Positions 1 through 12,782 are shown, numbered from the stretch's first letter. The stretch is 64,000 bases of DNA from Aporrectodea caliginosa (GCA_020284085.1 JACEVL010000145.1:417501-481500), one strand, 5' to 3'. Notes: generated from the letters alone by a model not told the origin. Numbers and translations are program-made.

Positions 1-224
1 GTCGCCGAATGCTCAGCATCACCGTCGCTTCCCACCCCCCAGCATCAGCTGCAATCTGTGAAATCTCCCGCCTGCTGCAGTCCACCCATCTCTCTCCACG
101 TCCTGCCTTATCCTTTTCCCCATCTTCCTGCTCAACACGGCTACTGGATAAATTGCACAGGATGACATCACAGAGAGCGTTTCGTCCATACGAGATGATA
201 CGACTCTGTCCAGTACGAGTCTCG

Positions 225-580
225 ATGCATAGTCTCTGGTGAACATATACTCCGTTCTAACGATTGCAGACATCGGACTTAATTGAATACTCTGGTGAGA
301 TATACTCCTGTCCAGTGATTACTTAATGTATACTCTGGTTATATGTATACTCCGGTGTAATGATTACAGATATCTGATTTAATCTGTAAACTTTGGCGAT
401 ACTCGATGTAATGATTATGTGTATCTGACTAAATTGCATACTCTGGTGATATATACTCCGGTGTAATAATTACGGACATCTGACTTAATGTATCCTCTGG
501 TGAAATACACTCTGGCCCAGTGAGTACGGACGTCTGACTTAATGTCGAGCAAACATACTGTGGTGATATATATATTCTTG
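225..580. repeat. Minisatellite, unit about 45-62 bp
   Basis: About seven degenerate units in tandem. Each starts near TCTGGTGATATATACTC and runs through a GTAATGATTAC core to a GACTTAATGTATAC end. Unit length varies by internal deletion. No coding signal. The first 225 bases of the window show nothing recognisable. Confidence 0.7.
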
Positions 581-995
581 CTCTGTACTTCTTCACAAAG
601 GGATCTGTCATTTCGTCGTCTAGCAGAGAATTCTTGCTTCTGAACTATGCCTGATCTCATAGTAGTAATTTGTCAATACCAAGCATGGGAATAATCCAGT
701 GGAACAGATGTTCCTTTGTGTGACCAGCAGATGGGCGATAATGCGTTTGAAAAGATTGGACTCAATGTAAGGATGCTTCAATGCCGAGAAAAATACGATG
801 CAATGAACGTATAATCCAAATGTGCAACGCATTAGAAGTACTGAAAACCAGTGGATCGTTACTTCGTTAAAAGCAGAAATGTTTCCACGATGAGCGATTG
901 GAAAATATCTTCGGCAGCTCAGAAGGCAAGCAGACACATTTGATCATAGCAGCCACACATATCAATAACCATTGGCGTTCAGAATTACAGAAGAA
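581..995. other. No feature recognised
   Basis: AT-rich unique-looking sequence. Frames here have no family resemblance and no convincing splice signals, and I see nothing to annotate. Confidence 0.5.
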
Positions 996-999
996 GTTA

Positions 1000-1039
<40 letters not shown>

Positions 1040-1041
1040 AT

Positions 1042-1092
<51 letters not shown>
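996..1092. repeat. Microsatellite (TTA)n followed by (ATC)n
   Basis: About 12 TTA repeats pass directly into about 16 ATC repeats. The poly-Leu/poly-Ile and poly-Met/poly-Asn frames over it are artefacts. Confidence 0.95.
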
Positions 1093-1509
1093 GCAAATCT
1101 CTCAAATTTCATGGCGAAGCAAAATGCTCGTCGTGGAACAAATAGGGAGAGCATGCATATTTTAAAATCTAACGGTGACCAAATAGTGAAATAATTAGAA
1201 AATTATTAATGATACATTAAAATAATTAAAATAATAATCATTATATTCGTTTATTGGTACTGCAGACAGCTGACGTCACACCAGACCCCCAACTGATTAA
1301 AACAAGTTCAACAGAATAATAAAAATAGAGCTCAAAATATATAACTAAGGTTTCAGAGATGGAACTATTATTATTATATGGTAAAATTTGTCTCATGCTC
1401 AAATAATTGGCATCAATTTCCGGTATAGGACACGAGGGATATCATTTCTGCTGTCCTTAAAGGAGATTTGGCGATGCTGGAAATTCGGCTTGAACCAAAC
1501 TTGTGTCAG
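1093..1509. other. No feature recognised
   Basis: AT-rich sequence between a microsatellite and a minisatellite. No coding region, RNA gene or repeat family could be supported. Confidence 0.5.
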
Positions 1510-2090
1510 ACGATTGCTTCAGTTTAATTCGGAAATAATGAAGAAAATATACCTTTTAATACCTCGCAAATTCTACAATAATGAAGAAGCAAGACTCTCC
1601 AGTTTAATTCGGATTTTATGCATGTATGTATGAGCACTTGTTATAGCGCCCCTTCAAGATTTCTACTCAGAGGCGCTCCCGACTATAACAGCGCAGACAC
1701 TGAATCGGAGTTTCACGCCGAAGCGCATGAGCAATTGCGAGTGAAGGACTTGCCCAGGGTCCCTACGCGGCGGCTTGAGGTGGATTCGAACCCGCAACCC
1801 TCCGGCTGCAAGGCACCGAACATACCCCTACACCACCGCGCCCCATATGAAGAAGTTATAACTTGAAATACCTAACAAATTCGTAAATAATGAAGAAGCA
1901 CCAAGTATGTCTCATAATACCTCCAGTTAAATTCGGAAGTAATGAAGAAACAATATATTGAAAATACCTGTACGAAAATAGTGAAGAAGCAACACCTTGA
2001 AATATCTCACAATACCCCCAGTTTAATTCGTCAGCGAGGGACGAATGAAGAAACAATACCTTGTAAATACCTCACAATACCTTGACAAAT
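1510..2090. repeat. Minisatellite interrupted by a SINE
   Basis: Units of the form AGTTTAATTCGGAAATAATG, followed by AAGAA, a run near ATACCTT and AATACCTC, repeat at about 1515-1620 and again at about 1860-2085. A tRNA-derived SINE lies between the two blocks, so the array predates that SINE. Confidence 0.7.
1619..1844 (-). mobile_element. tRNA-derived SINE (family S1), copy 1
   Basis: Read on the minus strand, the head carries a pol III A box (TGGTGTAGGGG) and a perfect B box (GGTTCGAATCC) at about 1787-1797. A body with GGGACCCTGGGCAAGTCC follows, then a tail in which AGAGGCGC precedes a GGCGCTATAAC box, and finally a short (CATA)n tail. Two further copies lie at 12.8 and 62.1 kb. The GC-rich cloverleaf-like head is tRNA-derived in design, but the element is about 225 bp and is not a tRNA gene. 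No clear target duplication is visible here. Confidence 0.9.
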
Positions 2091-2514
2091 TTAATCTTAA
2101 AACCACAGCGTTCGTCGCGTTTTCGTCAGCGAGGTAAATTCCTGCAGGTATAAACAACAGACAGCAATCTCCAACTACGCAACAGCTTATCCGGTTCCCA
2201 AGGGAAACTGCAATCGCATTGAACCAGGTGCAGTTATCTCTAACACGCAAACATCGCCTGGCACATGCTGTGTCGACGAGGCGAGATGCGTGCTGACATG
2301 TGTTTACAGTTGCAGAAGATGAGGCGTCTCTTTATGTGCCAATGTCTGCGACTCTCAGCGTTGTCTGAAATGGCCATTTGACGACAAAAATACCTTTCAC
2401 TCTTTCTTCATCCGTTCTTCATTTTTTTCGTCCCACCTCATTCTACTCCTGCGCCACGCCAAGACCACCGTCATCAGTTATTCTTAATATAACACCATGC
2501 TGTCTCTTCGGCTT
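2091..2514. other. No feature recognised
   Basis: Mixed-composition sequence with short frames only and no recognisable gene. Confidence 0.45.
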
Positions 2515-2650
2515 GAACTCTCAGGAATCAGAACTGGCACCGAGACGAACCAAGCGACCTGACTTGGTATGATATTGCTCCCGTGTACAGGCTGGTCTCC
2601 CTGACGTGGCTTCTACGTGGCGCTGAGAAATGTCGGGGATTTACATACGC
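2515..2650 (+). repeat. Interspersed repeat relic, related to 35.8 kb
   Basis: A stretch with CTGGCACCGAGACGAACC, then AGCGACCTGACTTGG, then GTGGCGCTGAGAAATGTCGG resembles 35785-35930, where the same elements appear in the same order. This looks like the 3' end of a dispersed LINE or SINE. Confidence 0.5.
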
Positions 2651-3525
2651 CTTCATTCCACTTGTCCTTTCGTCCTTCCTTTCACTTGTCCTTTCGTCCT
2701 TCCTTTCACTTGTCCTTTCGTCCTTCCTTTCACTTGTCCTTTCCTCCTTCCTTTCACGTGTCCTTTCGTTCTTTTTTCTACTTGTCTTTTCCTCCTTCCT
2801 TTCACTTGTCCTTTCCTCCTTCCTTTCACTTGTCCGTTTGTCCTTCCATTTGTCCTTTCATCCTTCCTTTCACTTGTCCTTCCTTCCATTTGTCCTTTCG
2901 TCATTCCTTTCACTTGTCCTTTCCTCCTTCCTTTCACTTGTCCTTTGTCCTTCCTTTCACTTGTCCTTTCCTCCTTCCTTTCACTTGTCCTTTCCTCCTT
3001 CCTTTCACTTGTCCTTTCCTCCTTCCTTTCACTTGTCCTCGTCCTTCCTTCTACTTGTCCTTTGTCCTTCCTTCTATTTGTCGTTTCGTCCTTCCTTTCA
3101 CTTGTCCTTTCGTCCTTCCTTCCACTTGTCATATCGTCCTTCCTTTCACTTGTCATTTCGTCCTTCCTTTCACTTGTTCTTTCGTCCTTCCTTCCGCTTG
3201 TTTTCGTCCTTCCTTCCACTTGTCCTTCCTTCTTCTACTTGTCCTTTCGTCCTTCCTTCTATTTGTCGTTTTCCTTGTCCTTTTGTCCTTTCATCCTTCC
3301 TTCCACTTGTCCTTTCTTCCTCTTATCATTTCGTCCTTCCTTCCAGTTGTCCTTTTGTCCTTCATTCCAATTGACCTTTCGTCCTTCCTTGCACTTGTCC
3401 ATACGTCAATCATTCCACTTGACCTTTCGTCCTTCCACCATATCTTATCCTTCCACGTTCTTTCGTCCTTCAACCCGTCATTTCGTCCTTCTAACCGTCC
3501 TTCTGTCCTTAAACTCCGTCCATCC
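2651..3525. repeat. Polypyrimidine minisatellite, 24-bp unit
   Basis: Tandem units close to CCTTTCGTCCTTCCTTTCAC plus TTGT. They are uniform at the start and degrade to the right. The 24-bp period is a multiple of three, which explains several 190-330-codon open frames on both strands. These are low-complexity and not genes. The strand is strongly pyrimidine-rich. Confidence 0.92.
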
Positions 3526-3900
3526 TTTCATATAAAAACATCATGTGACGCACCAGCGGATATTCGTATAGCTCCGATACAATCTATCTTCCATAAATAA
3601 ACCGAATAGACTTCGTACAAAGGTGCAGCCCATATATACGTAACGACTGACAGACATTGCACGGACTACAAAGAGAGACACGCACAAACGTGGACAGATA
3701 GGCTGACATAGAAGGAGGCAAAAGAGACAGACACAGACAGAAAAGCAGCCACATAGACAGACCGTGGCACCATCAAAGCTGCGCTGCTTGGTCAAGCTTC
3801 CATAGAAGAGCGTAAATTAAAATGTCAATCATAGACATAAAGGACAAACTTTATATACGACCAACAGATGATGACCACGACGGTCAGTGCCCGCACTCCA
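3526..3900. other. No feature recognised
   Basis: Purine-rich stretches such as GACAGACACAGACAGA occur near 3700-3760. No gene is visible. Confidence 0.45.
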
Positions 3901-3904
3901 ATAA

Positions 3905-3993
3905 CCCTATATACAAGCATATGTATATATAGTGCTATTGCTATATATATAGTGTTATATATACATAGTGTGTATATATATATATATAGATAT

Positions 3994-4027
<34 letters not shown>

Positions 4028-4060
4028 TTATATAAATATATATCGTTTACACAAAATATA
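3905..4060. repeat. (TA)n-rich microsatellite
   Basis: Alternating TATA tracts are broken by TAGTGTTATATA motifs. It is self-complementary and prone to cruciform formation. Confidence 0.9.
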
Positions 4061-4104
4061 TATGTGCATAGAACAAAAGCCTAATAATGTCTTTTACTTT
4101 CATT

Positions 4105-4760
<656 letters not shown>

Positions 4761-4916
4761 CTGCATTTATTAAGCGAATGGTTGTCTGCATGATTTATGA
4801 ACGCAGGAGATGTTGCTGTCATCTATATACAGACAAATTCCAATCTCGCGGCTTCAACTCTCGCAAACAATATTGCTTCAATTCGGGTCAAATCAGTACA
4901 GTGTGGTTAAAAAAAC

Positions 4917-4926
4917 CAATATCATC

Positions 4927-5011
<85 letters not shown>

Positions 5012-5190
5012 CCATCATTATCATCATCATCATCATCATAATCACCATCATCATCATCATCGTAATCATCATTATCATCATTATCATCATTATCATCATC
5101 ATCATTATCATCATCGTCGTCATCATCATCATCATAATCACCACCACCACCACCATCATCATCACTATCATCGTCATCATCGTCTTCAAT
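4917..5190. repeat. (ATC)n microsatellite
   Basis: A long ATC/CAT tract with interruptions. It is flanked by a partial direct repeat: AATATTGCTTCAATTCGGGT followed by ACAGTGTGGT occurs at about 4870-4910 and again at about 5190-5232. A unit carrying the microsatellite has therefore probably duplicated. Confidence 0.93.
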
Positions 5191-5266
5191 ATTGCTTCAA
5201 TTCGGGTCAAACTAGCAGGCTACAGTGTGGTCCAAAAATACGGACGTAACCATCACCACCATCGTC

Positions 5267-5267
<1 letters not shown>

Positions 5268-5356
<89 letters not shown>

Positions 5357-5470
5357 GTAATAATAATAATAATAATTATAATAATAGTAATAATAATAAT
5401 AATTATTATTATTATTATTATAATGATATAAAAATAAAAATAATAATAATAATAAATAATAATAGTAATA
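5268..5470. repeat. (AAT)n microsatellite
   Basis: Around 60 AAT repeats, interrupted towards the right. Overlapping poly-Asn, poly-Ile and poly-Tyr frames are spurious. Confidence 0.95.
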
Positions 5471-5476
5471 ACGTAG

Positions 5477-5992
5477 TTGGACGGCTCGCATGGCATGTCT
5501 TGCAGCCTTGGGCAGGGGCGTACTGCCAGACACGCCTCACTAAACGACATCATTTGGCGTGGCCTCACCAAAGCTGGCTTCCTGGCTACAAAGGAGCCTG
5601 CTGGACTTGCTAGGTCTAATGGGAGACGTCCAGATGGTGTGACGCTCATTCCATGGGAGGGTGGCTAAAGCCTTGCCACTGTCATCGACACCATGGCAGT
5701 GTCATACCGCACCAGATCAGCTGAGGTTGCTGGTGCTGCTGCTGAGATCGCAGCAGATAGAAAAACATCCAAATACACTGCCATTTTGCCATCTTACTGC
5801 TTTGTGCCTTTGGCCTTTGAAGCACTGGGTCCAATAAACCAAGAAGGCCTTGATTTGATCAACCTCCACGGCTACCGGCTTGCACAAACATCAGGAGATG
5901 TTTTTCTCTTTCAGCGCTTATCTATGACTATTCAGCGCTTCAACGCTTTTTCTAGCACTTTCCTAACCAACCAATCCATCTGTGAAGACTAG
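5477..5992 (+). pseudogene. C-terminal nuclease-like domain of a retroelement protein, with a stop
   Basis: One frame runs about 170 codons and is broken once by TAA near 5666. It has a GLTKAGFLATKEPAGLARSN stretch, then RRPDGVTLIPW, a segment rich in AEVAGAAAEIAA, then SYCFVPLAFEALGPINQ, and ends near FLFQRLSMTIQRFNAF. I recognise this order from the C-termini of high-copy invertebrate reverse-transcriptase polyproteins. RPDG followed by a W-D-x-T-V motif looks like a PD-(D/E)XK nuclease core. That is from memory of the family and not tested. Here the W-D pair after the stop is missing, so the copy is dead. No reverse transcriptase is attached; the (AAT)n tract lies immediately upstream. Confidence 0.75.
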
Positions 5993-6044
5993 CCATTCCA
6001 GAAAAAACGCGCCCCTAATTTTTGCAATCCTCGATGGAAAAAAT

Positions 6045-6345
6045 AGTAGTAGTAGTAGTAATAATAATAATAATAATAATACTCGTAATCGTCGTCCTTA
6101 TCATCATCATCATCATCATCATCATCATAATCATCATCATCATCATCATCAACAACAACATCATCATCATCTTCATCATCAACAACAACAACAACATCAT
6201 CATCTTCATCATCATCATCAACAACATCATCATCATCATCATCATCAACAACATCATCATCGTCATCATCGTCATCATCATCATCCTCCTCCTCATCATC
6301 ATCATCATCATCAACAACAACAACATCATCGTCAGTGATCGTAGG
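6045..6345. repeat. (ATC)n/(ACA)n compound microsatellite
   Basis: CATCAT tracts alternate with CAACAA blocks. Poly-His/Gln, poly-Asp and poly-Met frames are artefacts. Confidence 0.95.
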
Positions 6346-6429
6346 CGTGAACATAGACTTGTGACGACGTAAATAGATGAATACATATAGTAATGACGCA
6401 AGTCCTCCACCAAACAGGAACATAGCGTC

Positions 6430-7060
6430 CACTCTCGGGTCTGTCTCTGTCTCTGTATGTCTCTGTCTGTCTCTGTTTCTCTGTGTGTCTCATTCTCTGG
6501 TCTTGGTAAGTGTGTCTTTCTTGACGTATGCATGTACATGCAGCGTTTCTTATTCTGCTTTCGTGTGACTGTATCCGTGTGATCCGTCCGTCTATCTGTC
6601 TGCCCCACTCTGTCAATCTGTCCGTCTGCCTATGCCACTCCGTCCGTCCGTCCGTCGATCGGTTGGTTGGTCAGTCTGTCCGAAGCAAGTCTTATCGCCC
6701 GGTGGGTGGTTGGTTGGGGGGGTCGGTTGGTTGGTTGGGCGGATGGCTCAATATTTACTCTTGCGACCGACAGACGATGACTAAGGCTCTGAAACACACG
6801 TCAGATATTCATTGCGCCATCGCTTGACGCACTACAGACGGACGGACGGACGGAGAGACAGACAGACAGAGACAGAAAGAGAGAAAGAGACAGAGACAGA
6901 GCCAGGAAGCTACAGATAGCTCCAAAAAGACAGAGAGATAGCTACAGATAGACATTTACATAGTTGCACATAGATATATAGACATACAGATAGACAGACA
7001 ATTGCTAATGGATAGCTAAAGATAGAAAGACAGGAGGCAGCAACAGTTAAACAGGCATAC
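6430..7060. repeat. Paired pyrimidine and purine simple-sequence arms
   Basis: The left part (6430-6670) is rich in GTCTGTCTCTGT. The right part (6836-7060) is rich in the complement ACAGACAGAGACAG. About 170 bp separate them, so the strands can fold into an imperfect hairpin. Confidence 0.6.
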
Positions 7061-7105
7061 ATGCACACAGAGTAGCATTTTTAAACTGCAGCAAACTATT
7101 TAGTA

Positions 7106-8880
7106 CAATTCAATTTAATTCAAAACATTTTATTGATACCAAGTATCACTACATTCTGCAACACACATCGATGAACAGGTGTATCAAAAAGTCATCCCAG
7201 AAGCAGCAAAAATGTTTTGCTAGTAGACAGTCCAGCTTCCAATAGTTTTTTACAGGCAATAGCATCAATGCTATGACGTCAATCATCAACAGGAACATCA
7301 AAACAGTACATCACCATAAAAATCAGTAAACCAATGCAAAACCAGTGCATTCTGAATCAAGCAAATACCATTTAAGGTGTAATTTAAATTGACTCAAAGG
7401 AGGCAATCGGGTAAGAACAGTGGGTAACGAGTTCCAAACAGAAGGTCCACAATATAGAATGGAAAACTGTTTTAATTTTTGTGCGAGTGAAGCTTTTGTG
7501 AAAATTTTATAAGATCTAGTGTAGTCGTTGATGGTTGTGCAATTCTGAGTTCTGATGGAAGCAATAATAGAACGTTACTGGCAACAGCTTTTTTAAAATC
7601 TATACACGAATAGAGGAATCTGCAAATTATTTATACAAGGCGATGACAATATTCTGTAGTTTCGAAAATATGGCCGAATACTAACGTTGACGGGAGTACT
7701 ACAGATGATACGAACGACACGATTCTGTAATGTCGTGAGCATGGCAAATACGAGAGACAATACCGGTATTTTTGGAGATTTTTTGGATAGAGCAGGAACA
7801 CGTTTGTTAAAAGTTAAGTGTTCGTCAACATATGCCCCTAAGAATTTGCTGAAGTAACCAGATCAATTCTTTTATTATCAATTGTTATGTCTAAATCAAA
7901 ATTTGGAAGGATTTTTATATGCGATCTACACAGAATATAGTTAGTCTTAGATAAAATAACAGATAGTTTGTTGACTTTAAACTATTCTGACAACATTTCT
8001 TTATTCATATTATTGAATAGAGTTTCATTCATGGGCGTATTTAGGGGTGGTTTTACGGGTTCAAACCCCCGAAATAAGTTTCCGAAATTTTTAATATGCT
8101 TTTACATGCAAACTACAAAAACCTGGACTTTGCGAAGATTTTCAACGGAACCCCCCGAAATCTTAAACCCCGAAAATTTTTCTGGCTACGCCCATGGTTT
8201 CATTTGATTTATCGCACATAAATACATCAATATCGTCAGTACAAATTATAAAATCAAGCATTGAAAAAAGTTTGATATGTCATTTAGAAAAATATAAAAA
8301 TAGCAACGGACCTAGTATCGAACCTTGAGGCACACCACACCGAACAATAGCTTATTCCGATAAGGGATTATTATATGAAACGCATTGTTTCCTATTGTAG
8401 AAATAATCCGAGAGTCATGAAAGACCTATCCCCGAATACCTACCGTACTGTTCGAGCTTTTTCCATAAATTTCAGGTGATCGACTGTGTCGAAAGCTTTA
8501 GATGGATCAAAAAATATGCAATTTGAAACTATCTATGGCTTCAGTGATTTTCGTGTGCATTTCTAACAGAGCCATGAAAGTCGAGTGACCAGAGCGAAAG
8601 CTCTTAGTTAGGGTGCTCTTTGATGTAAGGTACCCTATTATCCTTTAAAATATGTTTTTCAAAATGCTTTGGAAAATTGGGTAGGATTAAAGTAGGCTTG
8701 TTATTATCGAGTATATTTGTTTCTCCAGCCCTGTAGATAGGTATTACCTTAGCCATTTTTAGGTTGCTTGAGAAAATACCAACTGCAATGGAGCATTTAA
8801 TGATTTCTGCGAGAGCTACAGGTATTTCCTCAGTGGCAAATCTTGCTATCTGTGGGTTAATTTCATCTTCGCCGCTAGAG
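7106..8880 (-). mobile_element. LINE (CR1/L2-like), 5'-truncated and decayed
   Basis: Reverse-complement frames give reverse-transcriptase motifs in order. NLKMAKVIPIY lies near 8740-8780, FFDPSKAFDTVDH near 8480-8515, and CGVPQGSILGPLLFL near 8300-8340. A decayed catalytic box reading TDDIDVF follows near 8240. The C-terminal motif PSVWNSLPTVLTRLPPLSQF lies near 7380-7450. After the stop there is a 3' untranslated end with an AATAAA near 7120. Several in-frame stops and shifts show it is old. It belongs to the same broad group as the LINE at 57.4 kb but is a distinct subfamily. A 167-bp MITE sits inside it at 8030-8196. Confidence 0.88.
8022..8204. mobile_element. hAT-type MITE, 167 bp, with 8-bp target duplication
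   Basis: The element spans 8030-8196. Its ends are perfect 10-bp inverted repeats, CATGGGCGTA and TACGCCCATG. The right end continues as GTAGCCAGAAAAATTTT when read inward, a form typical of hAT termini. Both sides carry the 8-bp direct repeat GTTTCATT (8022-8029 and 8197-8204). Removing the element and one repeat restores the LINE frame. It has no coding capacity. Confidence 0.9.
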
Positions 8881-10770
8881 TGGCGCAGATAAACTAAGCA
8901 ACTCTTAAGTATACATAAGCAGACAGAGGTCGGCTAATTAATGGATTTTAATCAAAAAGCGGAAACAGATGTTCAGTAAATATTGAGAGACAAAAATTTG
9001 TCTAGTATTAAAGCATGCATATTGCGTAATGTAGTCGTTCTAGTAAAGTTCAAATTTCTATAGCGCTACTCTGAAGCTGCCTCGTATTAGAGGGGTTGTC
9101 CAGAGATGTTTGGCCAATAGAATCTCACACTTTTAACTCAGCTCACTGAAAACGCTCCTTGAAATCCGTAGCACAGAGCGCCGTAATCCGCTGTTGGTCA
9201 CTATCGGTGCATGTCGTGCAGATCACATCTAATAAATGAGGGATTACTGTATAGTACTCTACCATGTGCTTTAGCTTACCTTGCACTATACCTTGCATGA
9301 TCTTGCCCTGTCTATTTTCTCTCACCTTATCCTAACTTACTTGCCCTACCCTACCCGACAAAACCTACCCTACTTTTATTTACCTTACCTTAAGGCCCTA
9401 TTAGAGCAGCCAATTGGGTCGATTGGGGCTTCAGATTTTTATCTACTCTATTGATATGCATAGCATATTCGGTTCTTTGATTAGGTCCATAAATATATTG
9501 AGTCTGGTGCTCCCCGTGACTTTGCCAAAGAAACCTCCCTTAACCAGACACTTAGTGCTGCGACCACTGCACACTGCGTGGAGTGTGCCACAAAGGAAAC
9601 TAATTGTAAGTGTAGGCACGTAGTTACATAGCTCCTCTCTTCAACGAAGACTCATCGCAGGCTCTCTCCAACTCAGGAAACTTGAGACGATCGTCGCGAA
9701 ATGGAGCGACATCCAGCGACTGACAACTTCTGAGTCGGTCACTTCCTTCCGGTCCCTTCCTACAAAGCAGACGACGTCTCAGGAAAATGCGCCATTGACA
9801 TGAAAGACACGTGACTCGAATTGGCCGGGAGGGACTTCCCCTTTGAAGGGTGGTGAATCAAAGCCCACGCTGCCCCCTTTGATCGCCTTCGAACCACCGC
9901 CTGGGTAAATTTAGGGATGGCTGACGTCACGGGCACTCGAACGTCTGCTTATACGAGGATGGAAAGGACTGTGTTGACTGGAGTACGTATTCCGAATGGA
10001 AGCTCGTTCACTACGTAAACTTAGGCATTCCGTGTATGGCTATAGGAGAATCGCACTGAGTAAAGTCAGGTCTAGAGAGCACAAATGCGATATGCACATA
10101 CCCGAAGCTGCCTGTCATTAAAATAATCTATATTTAAAAAGTACAGGCCAGTTTCTACGGACATAAGCACATAAGCGAATTTTGCAATTATATGTTATTC
10201 ACTTATATGGCGTAGACTGCATATAAAGGTATCGGGCAAATTTGCGCGCTAATTCGGTAAAGTGTCCCTTATGGGAAAATCTTCTGATGTTCTCTTTAGC
10301 TAAGGAATATGAAAACAACTGCGAAAAATTTGATTTTTCTAACCTTACCTGCGTAATTACAATTGCAAGTACAATTACTATGCCATCTTTTCCAAACAAC
10401 CTGTTGTGGCAATTTGCGGGACTGAATCGTATACCCACTTGCGGTTTATTCATTAGCTGCATGTATGGGCAGTAAAGGGTAGAGTGCTAAAAGCTACACG
10501 AGCACCCGATGCAAAGCTTCCTCAACTTTACTTTCACCGTTAGTCGCAAGTACAAGAACACCCTCTGATATTCGATCTCTTTGGTTTCATATTGCGGTCT
10601 TCTGGAATTCGAGAGAAGTAATGGGGAGAGAGAGGAGCGGGCAGCTTTATTCAACGCCATAGCAGAAATCAATTAATGGAAGTTTGTCTTTTGAAACAGC
10701 TTCAAAGAAACGTATCGATTCACGTCGATGTATCTTCAATCTTTGATCTCCACCGACAAAACGGGCACAA
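8881..10770. other. No gene recognised
   Basis: Short frames only. 9230-9390 has a CCTTACCTTACC-like pyrimidine repeat. At 9820-9910 there are short imperfect inverted motifs (GGGACTTCCCCTTTGAAGGG). I cannot assign any function. Confidence 0.45.
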
Positions 10771-10771
10771 G

Positions 10772-10869
<98 letters not shown>

Positions 10870-11230
10870 CAGAGACAGAGACAGAGACAGAGACAGAGAC
10901 AGAGACAGAGACAGAGACAGAGACAGAGACAGAGACAGAGACAGAGACAGAGACAGAGACAGAGACAGAGACAGAGACAGAGACAGAGACAGAGACAGAG
11001 ACAGAGACAGAGACAGAGACAGAGACAGAGACAGAGACAGAGACAGAGACAGAGACAGAGACAGAGACAGAGAAACAGACAGACAGACAGACAGAAACAG
11101 AGAGATAAAGCGGAGAGAGAGTGGAGAGAGAGAAAGAGATGGACAGATGGACAGAGAGAGACACCGAGAGACAGAAAAAGAGAGAGAGATAGAGATACAG
11201 AGAGAGGGGAGTGAGAGGGAGAGAGAGAAA
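10771..11230. repeat. (GA)n then (GACAGA)n microsatellite
   Basis: About 40 GA dinucleotides are followed by some 36 copies of the hexamer ACAGAG, then degenerate purine sequence. Because the hexamer is a multiple of three, open frames of 120-190 codons appear on both strands; none is a gene. Confidence 0.97.
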
Positions 11231-12070
11231 TAGACAAACGCACATACACAAAGGCACAGAGCCAGGAAGAGAAAGAGAGGAGAGGGCATAAAAAGCCGGA
11301 CGCAAGTGTATTGTGGAGAGAGCTTTAAAAAGATTTTAAAATATTTGTATATCGATAGCCTGTCGTGTACTCGTGAGTAGAAAGTTTCAATTACAAATGC
11401 CGTTGATGGATTCGTGCGTTATTAGATATTGTCACGATTCATTTACTGCTTGCTTTGAAAGGTTCGTTTTGATTAATACACAATCGAAATTCCACTTCAT
11501 TTCCGGTCTCTCTCTATCTCTGTTTCTGTCTTTGTCTCTATATCTTTCTCTATCTCTGTGGCTCTATGTGTTTATGTGTATTCACTAGAGTTAACGCTAC
11601 GCTATACAAATCCAGAGAGTCGTAGGTTCGTAGACCGATCGATTGTCAACTTCGGAAGTCTCCGGCTCGTATACCATCCTTTTCCGTTCCTAAGATACGC
11701 ACGTTCGCTATTCTCTGGTCTGGCTCTCTCTCTGTCTGTCTTTATCTGATCATTTTGGCCCTCACATACGTACTGGATGTTTGTGTTGTTTGCTTGCATC
11801 ATTACCTACATGTTTGTACCCGTATGCACGCATGTATATTGTATAAAGTAAGTAAGAATATTCTCTATTGAGAAGTACTAGCAAACGCACAGCACTGTAT
11901 ACATGGCAAGATTAATACATTCAAACAAACAAACAAATTTATATATATAATCAAAGAATTGAATGGAAGAAGTTAATGTATATCAGAGGAACCTAGGGGA
12001 GGAAGAGTTAGGGCTATAGTCATACGGGAAAATGAAGAGCTTAAATAGACTGATCTAGGGAAAACATTGT
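11231..12070. other. No gene recognised
   Basis: Contains a short TCTCTCTATCTCTG tract (11505-11565) and an AAACAAACAAACAAATTTATAT tract near 11925. Nothing else is supported. Confidence 0.45.
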
Positions 12071-12290
12071 TTATTTGTATAGCATCCGGGCAAGGAAGCA
12101 TTTCTGAGTCAGGTTGTCAAACATGGGAAGCTCACGGTTATGGGACCGTGGTCGCAGCGAGTAGCGCGATTGCTTGATCGGCGGTAACAATTTATGCAAC
12201 ACATGGCAAGGATTGTGCAGAATACAGGCAAAGAGTTTGGTGTCCGCATTGCTGCAAAGAGTCTCAAATGAGGGAGAAGATGGAGGTAAG
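12071..12290 (-). pseudogene. C-terminal fragment of a retroelement polyprotein
   Basis: A continuous minus-strand frame ends at a TAA at 12071-12073. It encodes NPCHVLHKLLPPIKQSRYSL followed by RPRSHNRELP and ends in FLARMLYK. The pattern HVLHxLLPP, then R-Y-x-L-R-x-R-x-H, then a C-terminal RMLYK is a familiar end of non-LTR retrotransposon reverse-transcriptase proteins in marine invertebrates. Only the last ~70 residues remain, with no RT motif upstream. Confidence 0.7.
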
Positions 12291-12775
12291 TACCTCTGGC
12301 GTACCAGCCTCTGGATAATTCCCTGGTCATTTATACAGGGACTTACGTAATAATACGCATATATGGATGTATATCTTACTATATATAAATGTATAGATGC
12401 ATGCTTATATATACATAGGCCTATACATTAATTGGCTGTTGCTGTAATGACGAAAAAAGCGAAATGGCTGTAATCAGACGGTATTTACTTCAAGGGCAAA
12501 AATCGCCGACGAAAATGCGAATCCTTACATCGTCAGACGAAAATTTAATGACGTCTTATATTTTCCGCTATCCGACTAAGCCCAGTGATTAGGTAACATA
12601 CAAAACTATTATCAAATAAATACGGCTTATAGATGGCTTAGACATGAATAGTGATATTTACTTATATAATAATTATATCATATTACTTATTATAATAATT
12701 AGATTAAATGTATAGTAATGGCCCACTCATATAATTATGTGCAACACTTTAACACATGTAAGCAGCTCAAAGCAG
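12291..12775. other. No gene recognised, AT-rich
   Basis: AT-rich sequence with TATATA and TTATAATAATTA words and no recognisable element. Confidence 0.45.
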
Positions 12776-12782
12776 CTTGTAT

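Noticed and set aside
2583..3600. Open frames of 263-327 codons on + and 188 codons on -
   Set aside because: They follow a 24-bp pyrimidine minisatellite and stay open in several frames at once because the period is a multiple of three.
4810..5649. Long frames of poly-Ile, poly-Asn, poly-Ser and poly-Tyr
   Set aside because: Direct translations of (ATC)n and (AAT)n microsatellites. The only real signal nearby is the retroelement domain from 5477.
10676..11305. Arg/Glu/Asp-repeat and Leu/Ser-repeat frames up to 189 codons
   Set aside because: Translations of (GA)n and (GACAGA)n, open on both strands.
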